Below are positions 49,084 through 62,411 of a DNA stretch of 64,000 nt, piece by piece. Every line of letters begins with the position of its first letter. Within the stretch, counting starts at the first letter, position 1. A program made the translations under genes and the position numbers. The stretch comes from Aquilaria yunnanensis (Eukaryota > Streptophyta > Magnoliopsida > Malvales > Thymelaeaceae), in NCBI GenBank assembly GCA_039654915.1, contig CM077594.1, forward strand, positions 86,566,893-86,630,892, given 5' to 3'. The notes under the pieces are model-generated. The model worked only from the letters and a program-made list of their open reading frames with translations, searched no databases and was not told the origin of the DNA.

Positions 49084-49799
49084 ACTACGCCCTGTTCGGG
49101 TTCAAATCTTATAAGTGAAAAGAACAAGTTATGGGAGAACTTCCCTCTAAATGGGATCCAACATGGATCAATCTAGATTAATTGGACCCAGTTTGGCTAT
49201 CTTTTCTTTCTTTCTCTCTCTTTCTCTTTCTATAAGTTGGGTTCTAGCAATAGAGTACCTATTGTATAAATCGGGCGTATACCATACACCCACCCTACAT
49301 AATATAAGAAGCTACAATATAACCCAGAATGTACAAAAAGAAGCAAACGTGCCATTAGACAATCTATTCTTCATAAATTTACAAAAAATGCCATCAATAT
49401 CGTGAAATGCAAATTTTGAAAAAGAACACCCCAAATAGTCTTTTTGCTCTCAGAACTCTCTCTTGTTTCTATTCAGTGATTTTGGCATTTTCTTCTGCTC
49501 CAATTTTTGTTTCTGCGATTTCTTTCTCCAGTGCAATTTCTATCTAAAAATTTCAAACTCAAGTGATGATATGGTGCTACCAAAGAAACTGTAAGTATGA
49601 TTTCTTCATTTGCTATGTAGAGACGAAATGAAATCTTAAAACCCTAACCTATAGCTTCATTCATGACGTTGAGACAAAATCAGATCTTCAAAGAGGAAGA
49701 ACACCAAACCTGAAGAAGAAACTAAAAGATACAAGATGAAGAAAACTAAAGGAAAACACACGAGAAAAAGACAAGGAAATTCAAAAGGTTATATACATG

Positions 49800-51852
49800 T
49801 TCTGTACATATATATTCATTTCTTTATTGATGTATGTTCGTGTTCTGTACATATATGTTCATTTATTTATTGATGTATTTTCATGTATTTTCTATAAGTT
49901 TTGTTATGTTACTATATTGAGTTTCTTGCATTGAGTTCCTGTATTTTCTGTATGTTTTGTTATGTTCATTTATTCACTAATATATCTTCGGTCTTATATT
50001 ATCTTATATTCACAGTTACTGTATTTATATATGCACTTAGTTCTTAGTTCCTATATTTCTTCATTTGTCTTGACTTCATTTTATGTATGTTTTGTTCTGT
50101 TTTGAAATATGTTCAATATTTTGTTATCTTATGTTTTAGTTCCTGTATTTCGTTTGTCTTTTTTGGAATTCCTGTATGCTTTCCTCTTTACTTGCTGTAT
50201 GTTGTTTACTTTATAGCAACTTGTTCATATATATTCATTTGTACATTTTTGTATGTTCTGTTCTGTTTTTTACGTGTTTATTATCTCTATTCTATATGTT
50301 CATTTTTTGTTTTTCTTCATTGATGTATGTTTGATATTTTGTTATCTTATGTTCTTAGTTACTTGATTTGTATATGCTCTTAGTTCTTAGTTTCTGTATT
50401 TCTTCATTTGTCTTGACTTCATTTTATGTATGTTTTGTTCTATTTTGCAATAAGTTCAATATTCTGTTATCTTATGTTTTAGTTCCAGTATTTCATTTGT
50501 CTTCTTTGGAATTCCTATATGCTATCCTTTCTACTTGTTGTATGTTGTTTACTTTATAGCAGTTTGTTCATATATGTTCATTTGTACAATGCTGTATGTT
50601 CTGTTCTGTTTTCTATATATTTATTTTATCTTTTATATATGTTCATTTTAGTTTTTATGTATGTTTATTTGGTTATTGATGCATGTTCTCTATTCTGTTA
50701 TCTTATGTTATAGTTACTGTATTTCATTTGTCTTATTTGGAATTCCTGTATGCTTTCCTCTCTACTTGCTGTATGTTGTTTACTTCATAGCAGTTTGTTC
50801 ATATATGTTCATTTGTACATTGCTGTATGTTCTGTTTTATTTTCTATATGTTTATTATCTCTTTTCTGTATGTTCATTTTGGGTTTTTTGTATCTTTATT
50901 TCTTCATTGATATATGTTCAATATGTTGTTATCGTATGTTTTTAGTTACTTTATCTGTATATGCTCTTAGTTCTTAGTTCCTGTATTTCTTTATTTGTCT
51001 TGACTTCATTTTTTGTATGTTTTGTTCTATTTTTCAATAAGTTCAATATTCTGTTATCTAATGTTTTAGTTCCTGTATTTCACTTGTCTTGTTTGAAATT
51101 CTTGTATGCTTTCAATAAGTTCAATGTTCTGTTTTGAAATATGTTCAATATTCTGTTATCTTATATTTTAGTTCCTATATTTTATTTATCTTGTTTGGAA
51201 TTCAATATGTTTATTTATTCATTGATGCATGTTCAATATTATGTTATCTTATGTTCCTAGTTACTGTATTTGTATATGCTCTCAGTTCTTAGTTCCTGTA
51301 TATCTTTATTTGTCTTGACTTCATTTTCTACATGTTTTGTTCTGTTTTGACTATGTTCAATATTCTGTTATCTTATGTTTTAGTTCCTGTATTTCATTTG
51401 CCTTGTTCGGAATTCCTATATGTTTTCCTCTCTACCTGCTGCATGTTGTTTACTTTAAAACAATGTGTTCATATATGTTCATTTGTACATTGCTATATGT
51501 TCTATTATGTTTTCTATATGTTTGTTATCTCTTTTATATATGTTCATTTTTAGTTTTTCTGTATGTTTATTTCTTCATTGATGTATGTTTGATATTCTGT
51601 TGTCTTATGTTCTTAGTTACTTGGTTTTTATATCTCTTAGTTCTTAGTTCCTGTATTTCTTAATTTGTCTTGACTTCATTTTCTATATGTTTTGTTCTGT
51701 TTTGCAATATGTTCAATATTCTGTTATCTTATGTTTTAGTTCCTGTATTTTATTTGTCTTGTTTGGAATTCCTGTATGCTTTCCTCTCTACTTGCTATTT
51801 GTTGTTTACTTCATAATAGTTTGTTCATATATGTTCATTTGTACATTGCTGT
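49800..51852 (+). repeat. Satellite block A, right arm outer copy, part 1
   Basis: Mirror of the block at 13885-16690, with TGTATATGCTCTTAGTTCTT landmarks and monomers near 356 bp plus shorter variants. It is cut at 51852 by the Tat-lineage element and resumes at 62412. Confidence 0.9.
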
Positions 51853-52524
51853 TAATGCTCTAGCACAACTTCAATGTAGGACATGTTAAGCCTCTGGTAG
51901 ACCTTTGTTGGAGTAATAGCTGCAACACTTGAGGAATACGGTTTAAGAGCTCCTCGGAGTGTGTTTCCGGGGGAAGGATGTCCGACGCCTAAGTTAGTTT
52001 GTTAGGGGAGAACTTGTTAAGAGTAGAGAAAATAAAATGAAGGTATCTCTTGTGTCTTACCTGGGAGCCTTCCTCGAGTATTTACAGAAGGCTAGGAGGA
52101 GGAGGCTGTTATGCCTAGCCTGAGTAGATCAGACATGTGTTCGGCCAGATTTAGTCCGTATTTTTGGAGAGAGGTATCTCCAGCTGGCCGTAGCTGATTA
52201 TGCCCAGAGGGTAAGGGCATGTACAAGAAGTCTGTTAGAGATCCTTCAATTGTATTTGTCATTTTTTCCTTAGGACCTCTTGGGGATCTGAGACCATGTA
52301 AGATTTCCCGCCCGAAGGTGACTGGGGAAAGCCAATCGACTACGTAAGCCATTTTCGGGAGGTATTCTTCTACCGAGGTTGGCACACTTACGTTTCCAAG
52401 GTTGGTCGTATCCATTTCTGAGGGTGGTGCGGATCCTTAGCCTAAGGTTGGTCGCTTCTTCTTCCATGGATGGTGTCAGGTCTGCTAATAAGAGGTTCTG
52501 TGGGAGATAGCCCTTTGGCTATCA
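51853..52524 (-). repeat. Tat element 3' LTR
   Basis: Plus-strand start TAATGCTCTAGCAC (the terminal TG has become TA) and end CCCTTTGGCTATCA. It is visibly diverged from the other LTR, with scattered substitutions and small indels. Confidence 0.88.
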
Positions 52525-52540
52525 CATGCCCCCTCCGAGA
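52525..52540 (-). promoter_or_regulatory. Tat element polypurine tract
   Basis: Read on the minus strand, CGGAGGGGGCATG abuts the 3' LTR, in the position expected for the plus-strand primer. Confidence 0.6.
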
Positions 52541-53292
52541 AGCTGAAGTTGTATCTTCGTTTCTAATTGATCAGGGCTCCCTTTAGTGCATGAACTTTCT
52601 TTGGCCGAGGCCGATCCTCCGGCCTAACTCTGTTTTCTCTGATTTGTTCTAGGATTTGTGGTCTGAGATCCTTTCTTTTGCCGATGTTGTACTCTCAGCA
52701 TGCTTTTGGACTTTTTTGTTTGCATTCTACTTTGGTGAGGTTAAACCTCTGGGTGAAGAAGTTACTTGAAACTAAATTCCCACTTTTGACGAGGTCACAC
52801 CTTCGGCACGAAAAAAAGTTTCTTTTTCCCTAGGGTTCTTATTGCCTCCATTTGCAAGTGGATCGCCTTATCTTTTTGGACGAGCGGTCGTGTCACCTCG
52901 GTTCAACGCCACGTAAATTTAATATATCAGGGGGCGTGACCTTGTTTCTCGTACTCCGTGACACACGTCACTAGATTATTGGCTATGCTTTGCATCCGTT
53001 ACATCGGTTACGTTTCTTCGCCTGCAGAAGGTCATTATGGCGTCGTTTCACTTGCCTTCTTCAGCCTATATAAAGACATCTCTCCCTATGGTTTTCTCAC
53101 TTCTGCTTTTTGCTTTCTCTTGCTCTTTAGCTTTCCTGTTCTCTTGTAGTGGTGCTTTAGTGGTCGAGCGATTTCCAGCAACCTTTTGTGGAGGTTTTCC
53201 TGCGTCGAATAGGTTGGCATTTTTCAAAATTGGTTTTTTCTTTAGTCTTTCTTCCCTTAGAAATTCCAAGGTTAGGGTTATAATTACCAAAT
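52541..53292. other. Tat element internal non-coding stretch
   Basis: It lies between the polypurine tract and the antisense ORF. A TATA-like CCTATATAAAGACATC occurs at 53067-53082 on the plus strand, about 210 bases before the antisense ORF's ATG, and could have been its promoter. Confidence 0.45.
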
Positions 53293-55760
53293 ATGTCCAC
53301 TTCTCATGCTGAAGTCTATCTCATTCCTGAGAGCTAGAGTCCACGCAACTTTCACCTAAGCTGTGCCATTTCGGAAAAGCTGAAAAAGTGGATAGCTAAG
53401 TTTCATCTTCCTTCTTATGCCAAGACTAGGCTTCCTGGTCCTGATGACCCAAGCTAACTTCCTCAGTAGAACGAGGTTACCATTTTTAGTTCACAGCTAA
53501 AGTCCCTCGGTATCTCCACTCCAAAGATGGTGAGTGACTTTTGCCAATTTCATGGCATAGCCGTTAACCAACTGCCTCCGAACTCATACTCTTACTTCAA
53601 TGCCTTTCTTTGCATGTATAGGGTCTTCAAGATAGCCCCTCACTTCATTTTTTTTCATGTAATATTATAAGCTTCATCCCGTCCCGAATGAGGGATTTTG
53701 CTTCTTGCTTCATCGGGGATCTAGGAGCAAGAAATTCACTTTCACCTTCGGAACCAAGGATAGCTGGCAAGGGTGGCAGAAGAAGTACTTCTTCATGAAG
53801 GTAGATAAAAAATGGAAAAATATGCCTATGAAGTGGGCTTCTGGGACCTTCGCTATTGATGTGATGGACCCGTCAAAATTGCTTACCCTTGAATTAGAGT
53901 CCTAGTTTGAGGAGTTCGATAGTCGCATTCGGGCAGTAGTTGATTGGACAAATCAGGCTTCTTCGCGTCCACTGTACCCTTTTCCAATCAGATGGAACTT
54001 CATGACTGAAGAGGTACCTCGGGAGTTAAGGGTCATCAAGAAGCATGTTACTGACGAGAGCATGTCAAATCTAGCAGTAGACAGAAAGAAGTCGTGGCTG
54101 GTTATGCTCCTTTAGGGCGAACTATCCTATTCTGCCCTTGTAAAGAGTAAGCTCCATTCAACTTGTTTATTTTTGGATTTTCGGTACTTACACTGATATT
54201 TTTCTTATTGCAAAAATGGGCGATAAATCCACAACCTTTTACAAGAGTTTATTCCTCGGTCAAGTAGAGAAGGGGAAACAAAAGAAGAAAGCTCCAAAAA
54301 GGAAAAAGGGACCAACTGGATAGTCTTCAGGGGCTCCGAAGACTAAGAAAACAAAGGAAGACTCTCTCTCTCCTCCCCCCGAATAGCTGACCAAAGCCTA
54401 GGATCATTCTGCCGAAGGTGTAAATCCTTCGTTGGAGGCGGCCATCTTATCCATTCCTTTAAGTCCTAGCGCTGTTGTAGAGACCTTGGGGACTTCGCTG
54501 GGGGTAGTTTTAGTTGAGGAGGTGGAAGACAGATGGAGGCAAAAAGGGAAGGAGATCCCTGCCGGTCCTCGACATGAGTGACTCTGACGGGAGAGATGTC
54601 GAAGTCCTGCCAAATTTGTCTTTTAGTTATTCATCTATTAATTTCAGATTTTTTGGCATTTTAGATTTTCTAGATGAATGACTAAGAGATAATGTATTAA
54701 GGGAAATTCATCATGATTTTGTAGAGGACAGGGTCTAGATAGGGTGGATGATGGACCATGCTCGGAAGTGGGTTGCTCAGGTTTCGAAGATCCCTAAAGA
54801 CAAGGTGCCAAAGGAACCCTTTTGGACTTTTACTATAAACATGGACTTGTTCACGAAGGACTGCCAGAAGATGGTCCTTCAAATAGCAAGGGGCATCATC
54901 ACAAATGCCACCTTTCAACCTCTGACGGATGATTGCCCGAATGAGGATATTCTTGCTGCTCGGATTTCCGAGCACGCTGCTCAGGTAATCCCTCGTCCTC
55001 AAGTACTTAGAAAAAATTTTAGACCTTTAAGTTGTTGTAACTCACGTCAAGCCTTCCTCTCGTACCTGCTAGCATAGGGAGGTTTCCTTCAGGCATGGGC
55101 GTCAAAGCAGTCCTCCATCCAAAGTCAGTCGGAGGAAAACTTGGCTAAGGCTAAGGAGATGTTTGCGAGCTCATGCCGTAAGTATGGTGAGCTTAAGGAG
55201 ATGTTTGCGAGCTCATGCTTTGCCAGGAGGTGCTAGAGAGCAAGAATGGACTCTTCAAGGAATGTTTATCAAAAATTTCTGACCTCAGGGCGTAGCTGGT
55301 GGAGCAGAGTTCGGTTGGGGAGACTCTTCGGATGGAGAAGGCGGATGCCATCAGTGATTTGACCAAAGCATTGGAAATCAATGCTGAACTTATTGCCGAG
55401 ATCGGTCAACTGGAGAAGTGGAGGAAGAAGAAGAAAAAGACGGAAAAAGGAGATGGAGGCCCTGAAGAAATAGATGAAGGTTTTGAAGGCTGAGAAGGCC
55501 AAGGCAGACGAGGCAACAAAAATTCATTCCAAGACGATTTTTGCCTTGCTCACCATCAAATTCTCTCAGGCTTTCCTGACCTTGATGTCTTTTTCCTCTG
55601 AGCTCTAGACATCCTCGAGGGACCTTCTTTGCCATGGTCGAAGATAGAGTTCCTTAACTTTTCGTAACTGCCTCCATCGGATGAAGGTGACGATGTCGAG
55701 GAGGGCGATGCCGAAGATGACGATGCCGAAGGGCCCACAAACATACGGGACAATCCATAG
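53293..55760 (+). pseudogene. Decayed extra ORF antisense to the Tat element's genes
   Basis: From ATG 53293 one frame reads MSTSHAEVYLIPES* and continues through LKKWIAKFHLPSYAKTRLPG, MVSDFCQFHGIAVNQLPPNS and YSYFNAFLCMYRVFKIAPHF with several stops. Further on are a Lys-rich segment (54280-54370), a coiled-coil-like stretch (55300-55500) and an acidic tail (DEGDDVEEGDAEDDDAEGP) ending at TAG 55760. A GT at 54148 and a broken CAA near 54212 suggest a former intron. This layout, with an N-terminal domain, basic linker, coiled coil and acidic end, recurs in plant transposon proteins. Extra ORFs antisense to pol are known in Tat elements such as maize Grande. Function unknown. Confidence 0.6.
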
Positions 55761-56493
55761 GGTTACCCCTTCACTTTTTTTTGTTGTACTTGGCCTTTAT
55801 GAATGGAAGATCTTTATTCTCTTTAAAAATTTTTGGTTGAGTCCACAAGTAATGCAGTACTTGAAGATATTTCAGGCTTTGGTATATTAATTACTTCAAC
55901 TAGCATCGTTTGCTCTCCAAGCCTTTTCATCTTTTTATAGAAATGACTAACTCTTTTTGACTTATTCACCATTTTTGATTAATTTACCATCTTCGGCACA
56001 TCTTAGCACGTTCGGTTGTATACTACCCTTGTCATAAATACCATTAAGGATTTGAAACCTTAACCTTTTTTGAAAGTAATATTCTATCACTTCTGGAGTC
56101 CTAAGTATTTCTCTAAGTGTTTTAGAATGGAATTGAAGCAATGTTTTCGAGAATCTTGCTATGTTCAAAACACTTGGGTATTTTCAAAAATTTCTACATT
56201 CGGTTAATCTCTTTTGGGAGGCCTTCCCATAAGACTCCTAACATTTTAGGCAATTTCAGAGATCACCACATTCGGTTAATCTCTTTGGGAAGGCCTCTCA
56301 TAATAAGTCTTCTCATTTGGGAATTGCCAAGTTCATAAAACTAAGTATAGAATTTTTTCAAAGAGTCTGAATGCCATGTGTTTTTCAACTCTTCCCCTTC
56401 AATATTTCCAAGTTTATAGACTATTGGCCAAACTTTATCCAGGATAAAAAAAGGTCCTTCCCAGTTCGCCCAAAGTACACCATAAGATGGTCT
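55761..56493. other. Non-coding stretch between the antisense ORF and pol
   Basis: It contains two copies of a 45-55 base phrase around TTCGGTTAATCTCTTTTGGG (about 56199 and 56269). Nothing coding is seen. Confidence 0.5.
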
Positions 56494-59400
56494 TCAGGGT
56501 TCCAGTTCAGCCTTTCTTAGGACAAGGTCACCTCTCTTGATCCCTTTAGGTTTGACATGTGAATTTGTTGAGATGGTTGTCCTATGTTGGAAGGCTTTCG
56601 TTCTGAGTTTAGCCATTTTCCTATGCTTTTCGAGCATGTCAAGTTTGGTGCGTAAGTTGAGGTTATTTCCTTCTTCGTCGAACACCAGTATCCTGATGGA
56701 TGGTTGCACAACTTCCACAGGAATAAGAGCCATGGTGCCGAATATGAGTGAGAAGGGTGTTTCACCAGTAACTCTTCTTGGGGTTGTTCGGTAACTCCAT
56801 AGTACACTCGGGAGTTCTCCAGGCCTTCTTCCCTTGACTTCTTTCAACCTTTTCTTCAGACCATCTTTTATTGTCTTATTGGACACCTCAACTTGCCCAT
56901 TGCCTCGAGGATGGGCAATTGGGGCGAAGTGTATTTTTACTCTGAGGTTGGTTGTGAATTCCTGGAACCCTTTGTCAATGAATTGGGAACCGTTATCTGC
57001 TACTATCACCCTCGAGACATCGAATCTGCATATGATGTTTTTCCAGACAAACTTCTGGATATCCTCTGTGGAAATTGTTGAAAGGGGCTCTACCTCAATC
57101 CATTTAGTGAAATAATATACTGCAACCACGTAGAACTTCACTCATCCAAGAGCCATCGGGAGAAGACTGATGAGGTCAATACCCCAAACAGCGAAGGGGC
57201 AAGGATAGTCAGCCAAAGTTATTGCTTCTGAGGGTGCCCTTTAAATGGGTACGAGTCTCTGGCACTTATCACATTTTTTGACGAACTGCCTTGCATCCTT
57301 TCTTAAAGTGGGCCAAAAATATCCTTTCTAGAGTAGCACCTCAGCAAGGGCATCAGTCCCGATGTGAGATCCACAAGCTCCTTCATGGACTTCTTTTAGG
57401 ACTTTCTCTGGTCGGTACAATACTTCCCCAATCATGAAGTACCTTCCAGAGCATCTACGCACCTTCGCCGTTTTCTTGGGATCTTGGGGTAAGGATGAAC
57501 TGAGCAGATATTCCCTTATAAAATCTTTCCACCCCTTTTTTGGTATGTTAAGCGCCATTATGGCTATGCTCGGGTGGTCAAGTTCCTCGGTGGATTATTT
57601 TGACTTCGCCAGTATGTCAGCTTTGATGTTCTCTTTCTAGGGTACTTTTTCAATCCTTACTTTGTCAAATTCCTGGATCAATTTTTTGATGTGGTCATAG
57701 TATTTTACCAGGCTGGGATCCTTAGTACCGTATTCCCACGTTGTCTGTTGGATAACCAACTGTGAGTCACTGTATGCCTTCAGATTCTTTACACAAACTC
57801 TTTTTGCCAATCTTAATCTAGCAATGAGTGCTTTATATTCAGTGATGTTGTGTGTGACTTGGAATTCGAACTTAATATCTTTTTCCGTTTCCATCCCTTC
57901 AGGACCTTGGAGTATTATCCGGGCCCCCTGGTGTTCTGATCCTGAAGCACCATCTACAAACAATCCAAATTTGGGCTCTTCATTTCTAAGGTTGTCGGGG
58001 GTGTCTTCGGTTTTAGGCAATTCATCAACAAAGTCTGCTAAAACCTGACCTTTTATGGCCCTTCTCGCTTCATATGTGATGTCGTATTCTCTGAGCTAAA
58101 TACACCATTTTGGCAGTCGGCTGAAATGATCCACCTTCTTCATGACATCCTGAAGAGGTAGGTTACTTTGGACCGTGATAGAATATCCTTGGAAATAAGG
58201 CCAAAGCCTCATACTTTCCATGACTAAAGCATAGATGAATTTTTGCAGTAGAGGGTACCTAACTTCGGCACCGTGCAAGGATTTGCTGACATAATATACT
58301 GGCCATTGTTTTCCTTATTCTCTTTCCTCACCAGTACTAAACTTACTACTTTTTTAGTGACTGCAAGGTAGAGGATGAAAGGTTCTCTTTCCCTCGGTTT
58401 TTGAAGTGTCGGCAAACGGGTTAAGTAACTTTTAAGTTCATCCTAAGCCTTTTGGCAATCTTCATTCCAATGGTGTCCTTTGGAGCTGAGATTGCCTTTA
58501 TTTTTCGCAGCTTTGGTGAGCACTTTAAAGAATGGTCGGCACCGATCTCCATATCTGGAGATGAATCTGCTAAGGGCTATTATTCGCCTGTAAGCCTCTG
58601 CACATTCTTGGTATTTGTGGGAGTTTGGAATCACAGTAAAGCCTTAAGCTTCTTTGGATTGGCATCCATACCGCTTCAGATACCATAAAGTTGAGGAATT
58701 TACCCGCAGTCACCCCAAACACACACTTTTTGGGGTTAAGACAGATTCTGAATTTTGAAGTTGGTGGAATGTTTCCCCCAAGTCCATGATATGATTACTA
58801 GGTATTTTACTCTTAACTATCATATCATCAACGTACACTTCCATATTCTTCCCAATTTGTGAACCAAACACCTTATTCATCAGCCTTTGATATGTGGCTC
58901 CTGCATTTTTAAGGCCGAAAGGTATTCTAACGTAATACTAGGTCCCTACCTTGGTAATGAAGGCAGTTTTTTCCACATCTTTGAGATCCATCTGGATCTG
59001 GTGGTATCTGCTAAAAATGTCAAAGAAGCTAAGTAGACCATATTGGATAGTGTAGTCTACCAATTGGTCTATTGATGGCAGAGGATACAAGTCATTTGGA
59101 CAAGCATCATTAACATTTCAGAAATCGATGCATATTTAGAGTTTATTGATCCCTTCCTTTGTAGCAACAACAACGTTGCTAAGCCATTCGGGGTACTTGA
59201 CCTACCTTATTATGCCTGCTTCCGTTAGTCGTTGGACTTTGGTTTTGATGAAATTGTTCTTATGTGTAGAGAGGCTACACTTTTTCTTCCTAATGGGCCT
59301 TACCTCAAGTCCTACTTTAAGACTGTGATGAATTATACCCAGATTTATTCCGGGCATGTCTTTTGGGGAGTAAGTAAATAGATCTTTGTTCATTAATAGA

Positions 59401-60030
59401 AGGGATACAAGTTTTTCCTTGTCACCTTCGGCCAGTTTTTTCCCACTCGGGTACTTTGGCCAGGGACTAGTTCTATATCCTCAGTTTCTATTTTTTCAGC
59501 ATCGTCATTTTCTAATTCTATTGCATCTTCGCCAGTCATGCTTTTCTCCCCCAAAGTCTGCATGTGGACTTTGGATAGATTCTACCTTGTTTTAACAAAC
59601 ACTTTCCTAACTTCAGCTTGGTTGATGAATATTTCTACGTCACCCTTCTTTGCCTCGAACATGACAGTTAGGTATTTCACATCTGCTCGGATGTGAAGGT
59701 CACCTTGTGTCTATCTTTCGAGGATGGCACTATATGAAGATTGGGCATTTATGACGATAAACCTCGTCATAGTGGAAACAAAGAGTTCCTCCTTGATCTT
59801 AACCAACATACCCTTCAGCATCAACGGTAGGTCAATCCATCTGAGTATTGGGGGTTCCAAAGGACTAACTCCGAACAAGACGTCAGCATTTGATCCATCA
59901 TCAATGAGCACCCTCTTCACATCCCAACTTCCAATCCTTGCCATGATTAGGAAAGGATCATCATGTGGGAACTTTACAACTGACCCATCACTTCGGGTTA
60001 GCTTGTTTATTAGGTTGTCAAACTTCGTTA
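56494..60030 (-). pseudogene. Tat pol remnant: protease, RT, RNase H, second RNase H, integrase
   Basis: From right to left: protease-like VLIDDGSNADVLFG near 59900; RT entry VGLEVRPIRKKK near 59310 and the active-site VYVDDMIVK near 58830; RNase H remnant with HGAEVRYPLLQKF near 58275; second (Tat-specific) RNase H with FGLFVDGASG near 57955 and AYSDSQLVIQQ near 57770; integrase with HIGTDALAE near 57355, a zinc-site CDKCQ near 57275, and DDE residues in WGIDLIS, VADNGSQF and NGQVEVSNKT. Stops and frameshifts separate most segments. The longest open stretch is the integrase core, 56494-57141. Catalytic residues are largely still readable, but the protein cannot be made. Confidence 0.85.
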
Positions 60031-60129
60031 CTACTATCTCCCTTATTTCTCTCTTTCTTTCGGCAAAGAGTAGTCCAGTGGTTATGGTTTGGATAACCCA
60101 AACCGAAGGTGTGGGTGTTTTCTTGGGCT

Positions 60130-61600
60130 TCGGTTAGTTCGGCGCCTGTAGGAGTCATACTCCTCATCTTCTGCTTTTCTTTCATTATTCGCTTTATCCC
60201 GAGCCTTTGGCGATGATATTCACAAATAGTGTCGAAGTTGCCTTTATTTAATCAAGGACTCAATGTACTTCCTTAACTGAAAGTAATCCTCGGTGTCATG
60301 CCCGTGGTCCCGATGAAACTGGCAGTACTTCTTCATGTTCTTTCTGTTTTCCGAGGACATGGCGCTTGAATGTTTGATTGAAGTTCCTTGTCTTTCCAAT
60401 GCCATGAGGATATTTGTCCTTGTAGTGTTTAGGGGGTGAATGTCACTGGCTTTCTCCCCCTAGACTTTCGAGGTCTACCTCCTCCCTCAGTCTGATACCG
60501 AGGTTGGTGACTATGACCTTCGGATTGATGATGCTCAGACCTCGGGCCTCCCATTCTCAGTTCTTCAGCTTTCATGTGCTGTTCTACCACTTGGTAGAAT
60601 TCACCAAGGGTGCCTAAGGGAGCCTTGGAGAACTCGTAAAAAAGCAGCAAATCTTTCCTCAGCCCTCTGATCATTGCGAGGATTCGGATTTCAGGGCAAA
60701 AGTCCGGAACACTAAGTGCTTCTCCATTGAATCTCTCGACATAATCCCGAATGGTCTCCCCATTCTTTTGGGCTACATCGAACATTTGAACAGGCATCTT
60801 CACCGTCTACCTGCTCCCTGTGAACTGCTAGGTGAAACTGGTGGACAACTCCTGGAAACCCATAATGGTTCCTAGTGCCAAGGAGTTGTACCACACAGTT
60901 GCTGGTCCGGACAGGGTAACTTCGAAACACTTGCAAAGGGTGGCACCATTAGCCCCGTGGAGCACCGTGCTTTTTTTTTGTTTTGTTAAGTAGGCTTGGG
61001 GTTCAATTCGCCTGTCGTAAGTTTCCAAGCGTGGTACTCAGAAATCACTAGGTATTAGTGTTTCCACTATCACCATGATGAAAGAGGACTCCTCTCCGGT
61101 GAATGTCTCCGATAGCCTCGACCAGACAGGCTTTTGAAAGACCTGTTTCTCCACCTTATCTAGCCTTTCTAGGATTCTTTCCATCAAGACGGTAGTACCA
61201 TCTTATCCTCGTTGCGTGGGAGCTGAGGGCAAGGGAGAATGACATCTTTTCTTCGGTGAGTAGCTTCGGCAACGAGGAGAGGGGGACTTCTCCCGGGAAG
61301 AAGGGCTTTATCTTTGGGAGGCCCTTGGTTCTTTTGATTTGGACCTGGTCATGTACTGCTCATGAGATGGGGGGGTTCTTCGTTGAAGACTCCCCATAGA
61401 GGCTCCTATCTGGGGAACTTCTGTGAGATGACCGACACCCCCTCTACAGATATGCCTCTAGGGAGGTGGCCCTTTCATGAGAACGCGGATGCGACCATCT
61501 TTGCCCAAGTTGCTACATTATTTCAGCCACTATGGAGTGCTGGAGGTCGCATAGGAAACCCCTAGTAACCGTCAGAGAACGCTCGTCCTTTAGGGGGAAG
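60130..61600 (-). pseudogene. Tat gag remnant
   Basis: The frame contains LSGPATVWYNSL near 60910, then VQMFDVAQKNGETIRDYVER, LSVPDFCPEIRILAMIRGLR and VVEQHMKAEELR (60540-60800), the Retrotrans_gag core of Tat elements. An Arg/Lys-rich tail follows. Several stops interrupt it upstream of 60803. It is placed directly before the protease, as expected. Confidence 0.8.
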
Positions 61601-61711
61601 GCTCCAGGGGTGCTTGGTCGTTCGCTACCGGAGCCTCAAGCACGGACTAGGACTTTAGAATACCCTTGTCCTTAGAACACCGAGTTTCCACGACGGTGAC
61701 CTGGGAATGAG

Positions 61712-61729
61712 TTCCCACAGATGGTGCCA
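61712..61729 (-). promoter_or_regulatory. Tat element primer-binding site
   Basis: Two bases inside the 5' LTR, on the minus strand, lies TGGCACCATCTGTGGGAA. Its position and TGG start fit a primer-binding site; a TGGCGCC-like start is common in the Tat lineage. Confidence 0.65.
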
Positions 61730-61731
61730 AA

Positions 61732-62411
61732 TGATGCTCTAGCACATCTTCGATGTAGGACATGTTGAGCCTCCGATAGACCTTCATTTGAGTAGTAGCT
61801 ACAGCACTTGAAGAATAAGGGTTAGAAGTTCCCCGAAGTGTGTTTTTGGGGGAAGGATCTCCAGCGCCCAAATCAGTATGCGAGGGGAGAAATTGTTAAG
61901 AGTAGAGAATAGAAAATGAGGGCATCTTTTGTGTTTTACCTGGGAGCCTCCCTCAAGTATTTATAGGAGGCTGGGAGGATGAGGCCATTATTCACAGCCT
62001 GAGTAGATCAGGACACGTGTTCAACTAGATTTGGTCCATACCTTTGGAGAGAGGTATCTCCAGCTGGCCGTAGGTGATTATGCCCCGAGGGTAGCGGTGT
62101 ATGCGCGGTTTCTGTTAGAGATCCTTCAACTATATTTGTCATTTTTCCCCTAGGACTTCTCGGGGAACTAAGACCCTTTCAGACGTAAGATTTAGCCCCG
62201 AATGTGACTGGGGAAAGCTCATTGACTACGTAAACCATTTTTAGGAAGTATTCCTTTTGCCGAGGGTGGCAGGCTTATGTTTTCGAGGTTGGTCGTATCC
62301 ATTTCCGAGGGTGGTGTAGATACTTATACCAAGGTTGGTTGCCTTTACTTCCAAGGGTGGTGTCAGGTTTGCTAATAAGAGGTTCTGTAGGCGATAGCCC
62401 TTTGGCTATCA
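61732..62411 (-). repeat. Tat element 5' LTR
   Basis: Plus-strand TGATGCTCTAGCAC to CCCTTTGGCTATCA, 680 bp, with intact TG...CA ends. Confidence 0.88.
61958..61966 (-). promoter_or_regulatory. TATA box of the Tat 5' LTR
   Basis: CTATAAATA on the minus strand sits mid-LTR in the expected orientation. The matching position of the 3' LTR has CTGTAAATA, a decayed version. Confidence 0.6.

Larger units (their letters stand above)
51853..62411 (-). mobile_element. Degenerate Tat-lineage Ty3/gypsy retrotransposon with antisense ORF
   Basis: LTRs lie at 51853-52524 and 61732-62411. Flanks GCTGT (51848-51852) and GCTAT (62412-62416) are a 5-bp duplication with one mismatch, and the satellite sequence is continuous across them. 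Gag, protease, RT, RNase H, a second RNase H and integrase remnants follow each other on the minus strand, with many stops. The extra RNase H between RT/RNase H and integrase is diagnostic of the Tat lineage. The 3' third carries a separate decayed ORF on the opposite strand. Confidence 0.88.
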
